Shown here one piece after another: positions 54,409 through 64,000 of a stretch of DNA of 64,000 nucleotides. The stretch's first letter is position 1; the number at the start of each line of letters is the position of its first letter. A model generated the notes under the pieces. It was not told the DNA's origin, searched no databases, and saw only the letters and a list, made by a program, of their open reading frames with translations. The stretch comes from Trichobilharzia regenti (lineage: Eukaryota; Platyhelminthes; Trematoda; Strigeidida; Schistosomatidae): NCBI GenBank assembly GCA_944472135.2, contig OX235265.1:52773112-52837111 (forward strand), given 5' to 3'. The position numbers and the translations under genes are program-made.

Positions 54409-55485
54409 AAAGAGCGAATTTGTTTGTGTGGTAGTATCATTACTTTAAAAAGCTATACCAAATCAAGTGAGGGGTTTGTTCATCGTTGTGCTATATGTTT
54501 GAAGCCTACTAACACTAGAAAGGGTAGGCTGATAATTTTAATATTTCGTAGGAACTTACTTTCGCTAGGTCGCATCTCTCCCTAACCCAGATTTTGTATA
54601 TCTGCAACTAATGGGTGTTGAAATAGGCTGTGAGAGTTGCAGCTGCCGAGATGGAGAATAGCCATGACTCAACAGTTCAGTGGTACCAGCATTGCAGAGA
54701 CATCGCATCATGGAAAATGGAGAAAATCACTTGTTTGCTGGGTGGGGAAGACGCTATCGTGCATTTCGATGAGACAGTGCTGGTAAAAAAAGAAATACAA
54801 CTGTGGTCGCCAGCGAGCGAACAATATTTGGGTAATAGGTTTGTATGACACCTACCTCCGAAAGGGATTCGTCGAAAGGAAAGCAGATGGAAAAGCATTA
54901 ACAGTCCCATGCTAGACTGTGAGATGTTTCTCTTACATGTTCGAGAAAGATATCCCATGTAACTTTATTATTCTCTATCTTTCTGGCATGATGGGACCTC
55001 AAGCGACATAAGTCTCAGCCAGTATAGCTTGTTGGGTCATTGCGGTGTTCAAGCCCGACCACCACGTCAAGGTAGCAGCTTTCGGTCGGGAGAATATAAT
55101 ACCACTGGTAATATGTACTCCAAAAAAGTTTTCTAACTCGAATTTAATTTGAAAAAACATAAAAAGTATAACTTGTCGTTAAACCACCATAGCATATTAC
55201 TACGACGTTACAGTTAGCGGGAATATGCAATAAAGACACTTATTTTTGTGTGGTCCAATACTCGGCGCCATATTGTACTAATCTTGTTTTTAAATGAGTA
55301 AATAAATAAAGACCAGTATTATGTCTATTTATCAGTGTTGGTACTGACTGAATTCTGTCATATGGGTTTGCAATGAAGTCACTAAGCTAGACTATTCGCC
55401 TTCTTGGTGCACTTTGAGTTCATGTTAGGTGGTTATAGGCAATTGATAAGAGACCCTAATCCTAGGTTTTATCTTATTAGCCCGA
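54409..55485. other. Unassigned region
   Basis: No supported gene. Near 55043-55085 'gttcaagcccgaccacc' and 'ggtcggg' form a small hairpin and resemble a Pol III B-box region. A block 'tcccatgtaacttta' near 54953 recurs at 59012. ORFs at 54630-54848 (+) and 54677-54958 (-) overlap and have no recognised domain. Confidence 0.4.
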
Positions 55486-55560
55486 GTAGCTCAGTGGTAG
55501 CGTATCTGACTGTTGCATTGAGTGTCACAGGTATAATTTGCACAGCGAATATAAATTCCC
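55486..55560 (+). tRNA. tRNA-like 5' half (SINE head or tRNA pseudogene)
   Basis: The segment 'gcccgagtagctcagtggta' contains a perfect A-box (TAGCTCAGTGG) with the D-arm context of a tRNA. The anticodon arm and the T arm are not convincing ('aggtataatttgc' in place of GGTTCGAATCC), and the acceptor ends do not pair. I therefore read it as a tRNA-derived SINE head or a decayed tRNA, not a working gene. Confidence 0.5.
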
Positions 55561-56931
55561 TGTTGATGAGTGCCTGTAGGCACTAAACATATATCCAAGT
55601 CATCTTGTCAGTTGCCTCCAGTCACCGCGATGATGAGTCATCTAGCTTGGTTACCACATTGTGAAATTGACTGATAGAATTCAATCGGCACCAATAAGGA
55701 TTTGGAACATAACACTGGTGAAACCCTTGCGACCAGTCATTGTGAACTTTAGTTTATCACAATTGTTCATTTATCTTATGTGAGAAATTTTATTCCCACT
55801 GAATCATGTTAAAGTTAACTTATAATCTGTTGTGACTCATTTAATTTCAACTTTGTTTGTGTGGATAGGTTAACCAAATTGCAAAACTACTGCAGTATGT
55901 AAATATGTATCATTAACTTAGACTACTGGTTTGAATTCCTGTTCACCTGCAGAAGTTAGTCTAGTCAAGTGGTGTAATCAGTGTAAATACTGTAGTATAA
56001 CCTCATTGGAAAGCGTGAGGCAAACCATTGTTATTTGTACTCATTTGTTTCGATCTTATGACGAAGTAACAACTTAACGTCTACTCGTACAAAAACAGAG
56101 TCGCACACAGAAAATTACTGTAAGCAGCTGTATCTCTTATGAAGAATGTTGTCTGAATGTTAATGAACATCAATGTGGATTTATCTGCGCAGATTTTTTT
56201 GTTCTCACTGGCTGAGTAGTTCGCCCTCATTAAAATTCTCAAACGGTAGAAAATATCAAATCAACATATTGGATGCAAATTAATTTTAGTGCTGAACGCT
56301 GAAAAATATCAGGATAACCTAAATTTGGTGTACTTTGGTCGTTTCAAGGTGTACCCACAACGACAACCTTCAGAAAGCTCGTGTTTCTTCGGCTGTTTGA
56401 TTCTTCTCTGCTCAACTTCCAAATCTAAAGTTGTCTCACCTAAGATATTTGGGCTGTTGATGATTCTTGTAGGAGTGTGTGATGTACACAAAAATAATGG
56501 GTATAATTTATACGTTCTTAGTGTCGGTGGAAATCCACTAATCAAATTTTCAATGGGGTGGTCACTAAGTTAATTTCTATGAAACTAGGACATTACATTT
56601 CGGTACCAAATTTGGGGATTCATTCGCATAGGTTTTCTGAAGGTTGCAGATGTACTTTACAAATTAGTACCAAAAAACTGGGAGACTAGATTCACGGTTT
56701 CCTGTCTCCAATAGTTAGATACAGTTTACTGTAGTGCCGGGTCACTTAAGTTATTGGTTAAAGCGGGGACGTGATACATAAACTTTGGTCACCACTAAAA
56801 CCTTGAATGCTACATGAATCATCGTACTGTAATCAACTGATGTATTAATGGATATTGTTTTCACTATTTTGGATGCAATGATTAAAAGGGTTTCTTCTTT
56901 TCTGTAACACTAAAAAACTGATTTATGAAAG
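55561..56931. other. Unassigned region upstream of the duplicated exons
   Basis: No exon of the CWF19L2 family is recognisable here. Overlapping ORFs at 56289-56573 (+, 94 codons) and 56309-56545 (-, 78 codons) cover the same DNA. The minus frame is rich in Lys, Arg, Pro and Cys ('CGYTLKRPKYTKF'), but I know no family for either. Confidence 0.4.
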
Positions 56932-58998
56932 ACTAAAGTGGCAAAATTAAAGGCAAATCTAGACAAGTTACGTGAAGCTATGCGTCGTGGATTGAAAGTA
57001 CGACTTCATACAGTACAGAAGAAGGCAATTAACAATTCAGTAAACGATGCTCAATCTCGAGTGATTGAATTAACTCGTTTAAATGATCAAGGTGTTGAAA
57101 TGCCAGTACATATACAAAATCTAACCGGAGCTCCAGTATCTGGTAATGATAAAAGGTAATTTACTTCATCTTTTGGTTTTCTCTGAATAAATTAAATGTG
57201 ATTCTAGGAAAGAAATAATAAGACTTTTTGTGAACATGTTGGTTGCTGTCTAATTAATCGGGTGATGTAGTGTTTACATAAGTTTGTACGTATAACAGTA
57301 AGATTTAGTCTACATAATTGTGATATAAAACGAGTTTATAAGTAGGAGTTTATTAACATAAGTCATACACAAAAGCGTATTTTTAAGCTTATTAGATTTC
57401 GTCCTAGAGAATTCTTTTCTTGATTTTACTTCTTTGCCTTTAGAAACTTATGAGTAACTTGTATTTAAGACTTTGAAGAGAAATTCGCATACCATTGTAA
57501 GCTTAAATCAACATTAAGGAAATATGAACTAAGTTACAATTCGGTGTAATGTTTTACTAATTTCCCCTTTGGTTGACATCGGTTGTCCACAGTGTAGTGT
57601 ATAGTGAAGTTAATCAAATCATTACAGACCAAACTACGACAAAATAGCCGTCGGGTGGTCCTTGGTTTTCAATAATTTTCTAACTGATATCAGTTCGTGA
57701 CAAAATCTATCTTGAAATGAGTATTTTATCGAAGATAACATAATGGTCAACAAATACCTAGTAGGTGGTTATTGGTCGATATCAGTTTGTTGTTTTGTTC
57801 ATAAACTCGTCACTCATAGCACTGATTACGATCAGCTAGTTCCCACTAAAGTAATCAAATGGGGAGTAATTTTCCCTTGAAGTGGAAGATGTGATTGTAT
57901 TACTGATATATTTTCGTTAGTCCTTTCAAGGCTTTATTTATCTATAATGCAAATGGAAGAATGACATATCAGTCTTAAAACTGATTGGGGATTTTAATTC
58001 TGATATCTCATCACTATATACGTCGAAGCAGTGTCTGGACTGGAGAAGAAATGAAACCAAATTAACTTTTGCTGCGTCACACCAGCTTATCATATAATTG
58101 AACAATGGACGAGTTCAACTTGTTACTTTTGAAACAAATCAAATAAACAAACAGAAAATAAATCGGTTCGAAATTGTTTAAGAAACAAAACAAATGTGCA
58201 TCGATGAGATTAATTTTCACTCCTATTATTTGTCTAAAGTCTGGTTTCATTTCATTTTGAAGATATCAATGATGAGACCTACTTTTTCTTAAGTGACTCA
58301 AACCAGCTAAGTCTGTTCTCAACTATGTTTGAATAGATGTTGATTCACGCGGGAATGAGGTTTGACAAATGCATATCTTGCAGTTTTACAGCGTTTTTTT
58401 TGTTTTTTAGCTGGCAACATGTACGTTGTTTTTCCTTCTTATATGTGACATTGTTGGATCTCAGAACAAGGGTTTAACGAATGTACCTTCGACTATTTCT
58501 TGCTGATCATATCCTATCTATTTTATGTTTGATTAAAAAGGTTGGGGAAACTGGTTAGGTTCGCTATGTCAAAATACCTAAAGCTAATATTTCAGGGATA
58601 TACGAGTGTCACATCTGCCGAGTGCACTATTTAAGTATTTTTAATAAGTTATTTTAACTTTTTAGACTAAAACTCTTCAAAACGCATGATTCATCTGGAC
58701 ATAGAATAGCTTTCTTCCTTGATGATAATAAAAATCAAGAGGTTACTGATATGATTCGCGAAGAACGTCTGCGGTCAGCTGGTGACATGGATGTTGAATT
58801 TTCAAAACTTGCTGGCAAGGTAAATTATCTTTATGTGCTTAGTAAAAGTGATTGTTTGACCCTTACATTCTCTGACTAACTGGTTTCAACGTAGTTCTTT
58901 GCACACATATGCAGCAGTTCGAGTTGCCGCACAGAAAGCAAGAGAAAAGTGTAAAGCGATTCAAGTCACTGATTTAGGATGTATGAATTGTTGTTAAC
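56932..58998 (+). pseudogene. CWF19L2: Partial upstream duplicate of CWF19L2-like middle exons
   Basis: Exon 56932-57155 (acceptor 'gaaag', donor 'aaaag|gtaatt') encodes 'VAKLKANLDKLREAMRRGLK' and onward. Exon 58666-58819 (acceptor 'tttttag', donor 'aag|gtaaat') encodes 'FKTHDSSGHRIAFFLDDNKN', 'EVTDMIREERLRSAGDMDVE' and 'FSKLAGK'. The phases agree (AG|A gives Arg). This matches the middle of CWF19L2/Cwf19 proteins, just before the CwfJ domains. A possible third exon relic at 58894-58998 ('AAVRVAAQKAREKCKAI') is out of phase and soon reaches a stop. In the family this region follows exon 5 of the gene at 60203, yet here it lies 1.2 kb upstream of exon 1. It is therefore a truncated duplicate or a rearranged fragment. 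Confidence 0.65.
57640..57715 (+). repeat. Diverged hammerhead-satellite-like relic in an intron
   Basis: The string 'gacaaaatagccgtcgggtg' and the following 'ttctaactgatatcagttcg' parallel the minus-strand text of 15333-15412 ('gacgaaacggctgtccagta', 'ttctctaactgatgtcagct'). The GAAAC core is degraded to 'caaaat'. It lies in the intron of the duplicated CWF19L2 fragment. Confidence 0.5.
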
Positions 58999-59384
58999 TG
59001 TAAGATCGATTTCCCATGTAACTTTTATTATTATTATTACTACTAAGTTACTCTCAATAAACAAATGATATAACTTCCTGATAATGTTTATCAGTGAACA
59101 GTCTAATGTGAGAATATGTGGACTACGGATGACAGCAAACGACAGACAATTCTCTGCTCAGGTGTTTCCAACTTGAACTACTCCAGGAAAAGAGGAGGCA
59201 ATAGTCAGTCGAGAAACTACGAGTTGATTTAGCAGTATGAAGAACGATAAAACACTGAAATTCTTCACAGGAAAAACTGCACAACTAATAAATAGTGGAG
59301 GAAAAATCCCTAAGTCAAGTTAAAGTGGGACAATAACAGTAAAATAATTTGGAAAGTCCTTTCCCGCTCCATGCTCTTTTATTT
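58999..59384. other. Unassigned spacer
   Basis: It includes 'tcccatgtaacttttattat' and an ATT run near 59012-59041, a block shared with 54953 and possibly another LINE tail. Nothing else is recognised. Confidence 0.4.
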
Positions 59385-59515
59385 TTATTTTATTTATTTT
59401 TGATTTACAGCTTGATTCCACACTGTATTTTTGGTACAAGTATGGAATTTTCAGCATGGATATCGGTAGCCCAAATTTTACAGGCCGACCATAGATATCA
59501 GGTGTGTGCTGGCAT
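59385..59515 (-). repeat. SINE-like repeat, copy 3
   Basis: A T-rich run, then 'cagcttgattccacactgta', 'tacaagtatggaatttt' and 'gccgaccatagatatcaggt'. It lacks the B-box-like end seen in copy 2 and runs straight into repeat G. Confidence 0.6.
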
Positions 59516-59935
59516 GTAAACAGCGTGTGAAACAATTGTAATGGAATGAATGCACTGTCCTGGTGGTAAAAACTTCCCAAACATACGAAATTAGTAATTT
59601 TAACAGCAACGGAAACAAAAATGAGGTGAAACAACATTTGTGAACAATGCACATCAAGATAAGTTGTGAATAAATGCAGGATAAACGGGAAAACCGATGT
59701 GTAAACGAACGGCCACGGGAATGCAGTCCAACATGGCCGACGAAAATGACCTTTGAGCGTCTCACTCCGTCAATGACCTTGAGCATGCTGGATAATTTCA
59801 GCCCAAACGCGCAGACGAACAGCTACGGAAGTGCAAACCAACATGGCCGACTCACATGGACGAAAATGTTCTTCAGCGTCTCACTCCACCAATGACCTTG
59901 TAAGTTACGGATAATTTCAGTCGAGCGAATCGCTT
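59516..59935. repeat. Interspersed repeat G, copy with internal tandem duplication
   Basis: Same block order as 17660-18125. Its right part is duplicated: 'cgaacggccac' at about 59706 and 'cgaacagctac' at about 59816 each start a roughly 112-bp unit. Each unit contains 'ccaacatggccga', 'gacgaaaatg' or 'gacgaaaatgtt', 'agcgtctcactcc', 'atgacctt' and 'ggataatttcag'. Confidence 0.6.
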
Positions 59936-60202
59936 GTTTATCTCATTCGCGGTCACTCAAAATTACGGCTGTCGACTGGTTGCCAAGGTCATTTAACTGG
60001 CTATTTCAACGGTCGCTAAACGTTCGCTAGGCCCAATCAAAAAAGCCACATGGTTAAATACATGAATAATCGGAAACGCATCTCTAAGTCGAAAAAGTGA
60101 ACAAAATAGCAAGTAATTAGACTTTAGTGAGTTGATGGTCACAGCTTACCACATTTCATAAGAATACCTGTGTTTAGGAATTGCAAACGACTTCCACTCC
60201 CA
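59936..60202 (+). promoter_or_regulatory. Probable promoter region of the CWF19L2-like gene
   Basis: 267 bp lie between repeat G and the ATG. A CCAAT sequence occurs in 'aggcccaatcaaaaaag' at about 60030-60046. No TATA box is clear. The 5' untranslated part probably lies within the last 100 bp. The proposal rests on position only, and trans-splicing of the message cannot be excluded. Confidence 0.3.
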
Positions 60203-63200
60203 ATGCCACATAAAAAGAAAAAACAAAAAAGAAAATATCAAGAGTCAAGTAGCAGCAGTTCTGTAAGTTTTCATGTATGTTATCGGTAGTTTAGTCATCA
60301 GAGAGTGAATATGATTGGAAACAGCCCGATATAAATACACAGGAACAATCGAAAAAGGAAAGTGCATTAGAGGTACTCCAGGACATTGTCATTGTTCAAT
60401 CATTTCTCTCATAGGAGCGTAGTTGGATTACTGATGTTGGATCTATGGATAGTTTCTTTGATTCATTTAGCTCAAAATCAAGCAGGAATAAAACGAAAAA
60501 TGTTATCCAAGAGACTTCCAAAGCAAATGAGCTCAACCCATATTTTAAAGGTGGTGGGAGCGGTTTACCTACTAATGAAACTGTTTCTAAGTCTATACTA
60601 TCAAAGGAAAATCACTCATGGTTACACAAGTCATTCAATCGTTGTGCCGAAACATCAAAAGAGACTGGTGTTAATTTGAGAGATATACTGCTTCAGCGTT
60701 GGGATGCAAATACCGTAGATGATATGCTTAGGACATTCGGAGATAGATATAATGAATGGTAATTCTCCGAACTGTTTGTACTGTATCTAGTAATCCTCAT
60801 TACCATATAAATTTCCTGATGCTATTTTTCGTCATCTCACGATACAAATATTGCGACTAAAAGCTCAGGTAGTTGATATTGTGGAGATAACTTCCAACTG
60901 CATATTATGAAACATTCAGTAGTACAATTTGTCGATTTGTATCTAGGATACCAGGATCAGTTACTAAATGTTAAATAAGTCCAACTACACTTTATTTTCT
61001 CTTGCTATTTCGTAAACTCATACGTCTTGATTCAATGTCCCAACTTCACTGAACAAATTTTGAATACTCAGACTAAAGGATACAGTTTTATTTTATAATC
61101 ATGGTATTCTACAACGTTGATTACCTCGGAAGTTAGAAAAAACCACTCATTAGCATCAGTCAAACATGGGACTAGTGGATTTCCTTTTTTCAATCCTACT
61201 TACGGCAGTTAGTAAGTAGATTCATCCCTAACTCACAGGAGGGAAATAAGCCGGTTACAATAGATGGTATTAAGTCACTTTAAACCTGTGAAGAAAAGTA
61301 GCTTTGCATTATCTGTAGTTAGTGACACTGTCATCTCTAAAGATATACCCATAGTCACATCTGGCTGGGAATAATTGTGGTAACGAAACTTCCAAAGGGA
61401 CATTTAGACTGGGACTTCATCGTTCAGTCTGAATGCAATTCATTTGGAGATAATCCAAGCCTATTTGAATAATTTTCTCACTGAAATGCGAGTCATTTTC
61501 CAGGGACCTGCCCAACCTTGTGACGTACTTGAATGCAATTGGTAGACTTCAGTTAAATCCAGTTTATTTGCCTGACTAAGAGGTTGTATTTCCTGTTCAT
61601 CAGGTGAGGCATCTAAATACATCTTGGAAATGAATTTTGATGTGCAGCCATGTAAAATGTGGAAAACACACTAACTGTGGGCGGATTAGATCCTTCGTTT
61701 GCGAGTATGCGATCACTTATCTCGTAAAAGTTTGCTTCTGTGAAATGACTTCATCTGGTAAGCAGTGTTGAACTTGGACATAGGGGAAACCAGTCAGTCA
61801 CTTAGACATAGAACAATGAGGTTTAACTAGTAATATTACGAATTTTGCAACACATTTTCTCATACTTCAAATCGACAGAAGTAGATGTGCAGTTGTGTTA
61901 AATTATTAGCTAATGAAGTGCTTGCTGGTTTGAGCGGTATAAAAGAGTGCACATTTTGTCTGTGATATGGATAATTTCTCAATTAAAAGGTAGATTTCAG
62001 ATGCCTCATTAAAAGTTTTAATACTTCCTTTTTGTTAAATCTTCAAAATCAGATATGTATATAGGGCCAGTGCAACTTCCCAAATACGTCATGTGGTCCA
62101 CTTCTTTAATTCTTTCTTCCCCTCATCTTTAAACTGGGAGACTTTAGACGAGTCCAGTAAACAAGACCCTACCTTTTTAACAAGTGTTTTCCTGAAATAC
62201 TGAAGCCAACTAAAGTCGTTTATAAATACGTTGGTTAGACATTTCTGAAGAACAACACAGCGCTCCACATGATCTCACGTGCTGTTGATTCCAAGGTATA
62301 TCAAACTAGGTCATGTATTGTTGATGTTTATCTCGTTTTTCATCTACCTGAAAATAATGGCCATAATCCAATGCGAATAATAAGTGGGGCACAGTGTAAT
62401 CACTTACTTTGTGACCGTTAGCTGTAACACATTTAACTTTTTACGTCTAAATACATAATAAGCAGATTTTCTACTGAAGGTTGAGAAATGTCTGTTTCGT
62501 AAAGGAAATGAATCTTAGAAAGATGTTATTATAATTCCATTGACAAGTAAACCTCTTCTAGGTGTAATAAGTCAGTCGATAAGAAACTTGTCGAATGATT
62601 CTTCAGGGCTGAAGTTAAAAATGCTCACACCACTATTATGTTCGATAACTCCGTGATTACATTACATAACATTTCGATAAATCTAAACTGAAATTTTAGG
62701 TTCTAAATCCCAAACTCATTTAAAGTCTGTGCTTTTTGAAGGTCCTTGCCTAATAGTTCGTCTTCAAAGAGATGATTGTAAGAAAGTTTGGTTTGGTTTA
62801 TCACTGAGCTAAAATGTTTCACTGACTTATTTCAAAAATGACCGTTTTCCCATGTTTGTATTCCTATTTTGTATCAATTCGTTATAATTTCAGACTATAA
62901 TTTAGCCAATTAAAAAATACTTGTTTCTAGTGCATCAGGTGCTAAACCACGTTGGCGAAAATCTCAATCTTTCAATTCATTACCGTCTTCATCACTACCT
63001 CCTTCCTCCTGTTCAAAAGAAGGGCACTCATCAGAACGTATTGGTATGTAAATTTCTCATATATAAGTTGAAACCATAAATTGTAACATGTTGAATTTGC
63101 TTCCTACTCAGTATGCCATGATACCTTTAGTTGTTGAGCTACATTACAATGGAGTTCTAGTAATAAATTAATGTGTTCATAAAAATAATACTATTCGATG

Positions 63201-64000
63201 ACATTTTATTTGTCTTTGACTACACATATTTTAGCAGACTATCTAGTAAATAAGGAATTCAAGGGATATCCTATGGAGGACTACTGCTGGGTCTTTAAAT
63301 GTTCTATAGCTATTATGCCAGTTATATAGAACGGTGTTATATATGATTGTAACTGTGAATCTGTACTCTCACATTTAATATTACAGTGGAGATATCGTTT
63401 GTGGTTGCTAAATTACCTTCAACCGTTCCACCTATTTCAGCTTGCAAATTAGGATGATGTCTAACTTTACATCAGTAATTCAAGTGTTGGTTTGTAGGGA
63501 TTTGGTTGATTAGTTACAGGATTTCATCATGAGCTGACATTGGGTTACATTAGTAAATTTGAATACATTTAAGTTCTTAAAATAAAATAAATTTGTTTGT
63601 TGCCATAATGAGTATATGTCTACAGCGTGGTATATCAAAAACTTCATTTATTACTCTTATCTAAAATAGACTTTGTGGTAGTGAATATCTCTTAGTTCCT
63701 AAAGTTATATAGGTTTTTTAACGCCGTATGCCGAAATTCAATTGACTTTCTACCTTTAGCTGTGTATTTTTCTACATGTGTTCTCTTAAACTGCCTTTCA
63801 TGCGTAATTATATTAGTGAAATAATTTTATACTAACTAGTTATATGCAGTCTAATATTTTCTGTTTTCAGAACCATTGTCGAGAAAAGATGAAAGATTTC
63901 CAGTAAACTCTGTCGATGATCAACATAAAACTTTTGAAGAACGTTTAGTTACAAACGATGACATAAATTCAATGGCTGCAAAAGTGATGCGTGCAGAATT
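60203..64000 (+). CDS. CWF19L2: CWF19-like protein 2 gene, exons 1-5 (continues beyond the window)
   Basis: CWF19L2 is the homologue of fission yeast Cwf19 and budding yeast Drn1, which act in the nucleus with the late spliceosome and the lariat debranching enzyme. Exons: 60203-60262, 60295-60372, 60415-60758, 62931-63043 and 63871 to the edge. Phases agree throughout. Exon 1 is a Lys-rich start ('MPHKKKKQKRKYQE') followed by a Ser run; exon 2 has 'SSESEYDWKQ'. Exon 3 holds the family hallmark 'ELNPYFKGGGSGLP' at about residues 85-98, then 'SWLHKSFNR'. Exon 5 ends in 'NSMAAKVMRAE', matching the family's 'MNKLGAKIxKAEL'. Introns are 32, 42, 2172 and 827 nt. The CwfJ domains lie outside the window. 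The assignment rests on motif memory, not a search. Confidence 0.75.
63505..63560 (-). repeat. Hammerhead-satellite-like remnant in intron 4
   Basis: 'caggatttcatcatgagctgacattgg' repeats, with a few changes, the outer end of the inverted repeat at 15333 ('ggatttaatcatgagctgac'). Only about 40 bp are preserved. Confidence 0.4.

Noticed and set aside
56289..56573. ORFs of 94 (+) and 78 (-) codons upstream of the CWF19L2 fragment as missing exons
   Set aside because: No similarity to the conserved parts of the family and no fitting splice sites.

Overview
The window looks like nuclear DNA of a trematode, most likely Schistosoma. It is AT-rich and has almost no long host ORFs. It is packed with relics of CR1-like and RTE-like non-LTR retrotransposons, Ty3/Gypsy and BEL/Pao LTR elements, and pieces resembling the schistosome hammerhead-ribozyme satellite. 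The one clear host gene begins with very short introns (32 and 42 nt), as schistosome genes often do. The species assignment is inference; no database was searched.

Left part (1-20.8 kb): mostly unassigned AT-rich DNA with decayed elements. It holds a diverged BEL-type LTR (2746-3105), Gypsy and RTE relics, and two nearly identical CR1-like reverse transcriptase copies (8248-9528 and 11547-13751). The second copy abuts a 144-bp tandem array. A 68-bp-arm inverted repeat (15333-15480) has a hammerhead-core-like loop. Copy 1 of a mobile unit 'E' (15617-17046) carries a small secreted-peptide ORF on its opposite strand.

Middle part (20.8-52.3 kb): two diverged, roughly 4-kb, head-to-tail units (S1, S2) hold nested insertions. 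S1 carries a BEL/Pao derivative A (22592-27521, itself invaded by E copy 2) and a LINE fragment H. S2 carries E copy 3, a Gypsy element J, a BEL derivative D and an LTR-gag fragment. J carries BEL derivative C inside its RNase H region. Target-site duplications show that 39176-44164 has been inverted by recombination between two BEL LTRs. J and D each have their two flanks on opposite sides of this inversion. A tandem duplication junction lies at about 38447. Each S unit shows empty sites for most of the insertions in the other.

Right part (52.4-64 kb): F (52425-54403) is a Gypsy/Boudicca-like deletion derivative with a perfect 5-bp target duplication. It fuses gag zinc knuckles and protease in frame to the integrase C-terminus, and its LTR contains a 53-bp minisatellite. 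Next come a tRNA-like fragment and two middle exons of a CWF19L2-like splicing factor. The 5' exons 1-5 of a CWF19L2-like gene follow (60203 to the window end). The family order of exons places the upstream pair after exon 5, so it is a partial duplicate.

Apart from CWF19L2, nothing forms a host pathway. The interest is structural: nested insertion history, inversion, gene conversion between inverted copies, a conserved triple hairpin in the BEL derivatives, and a mobile unit carrying a signal-peptide ORF.
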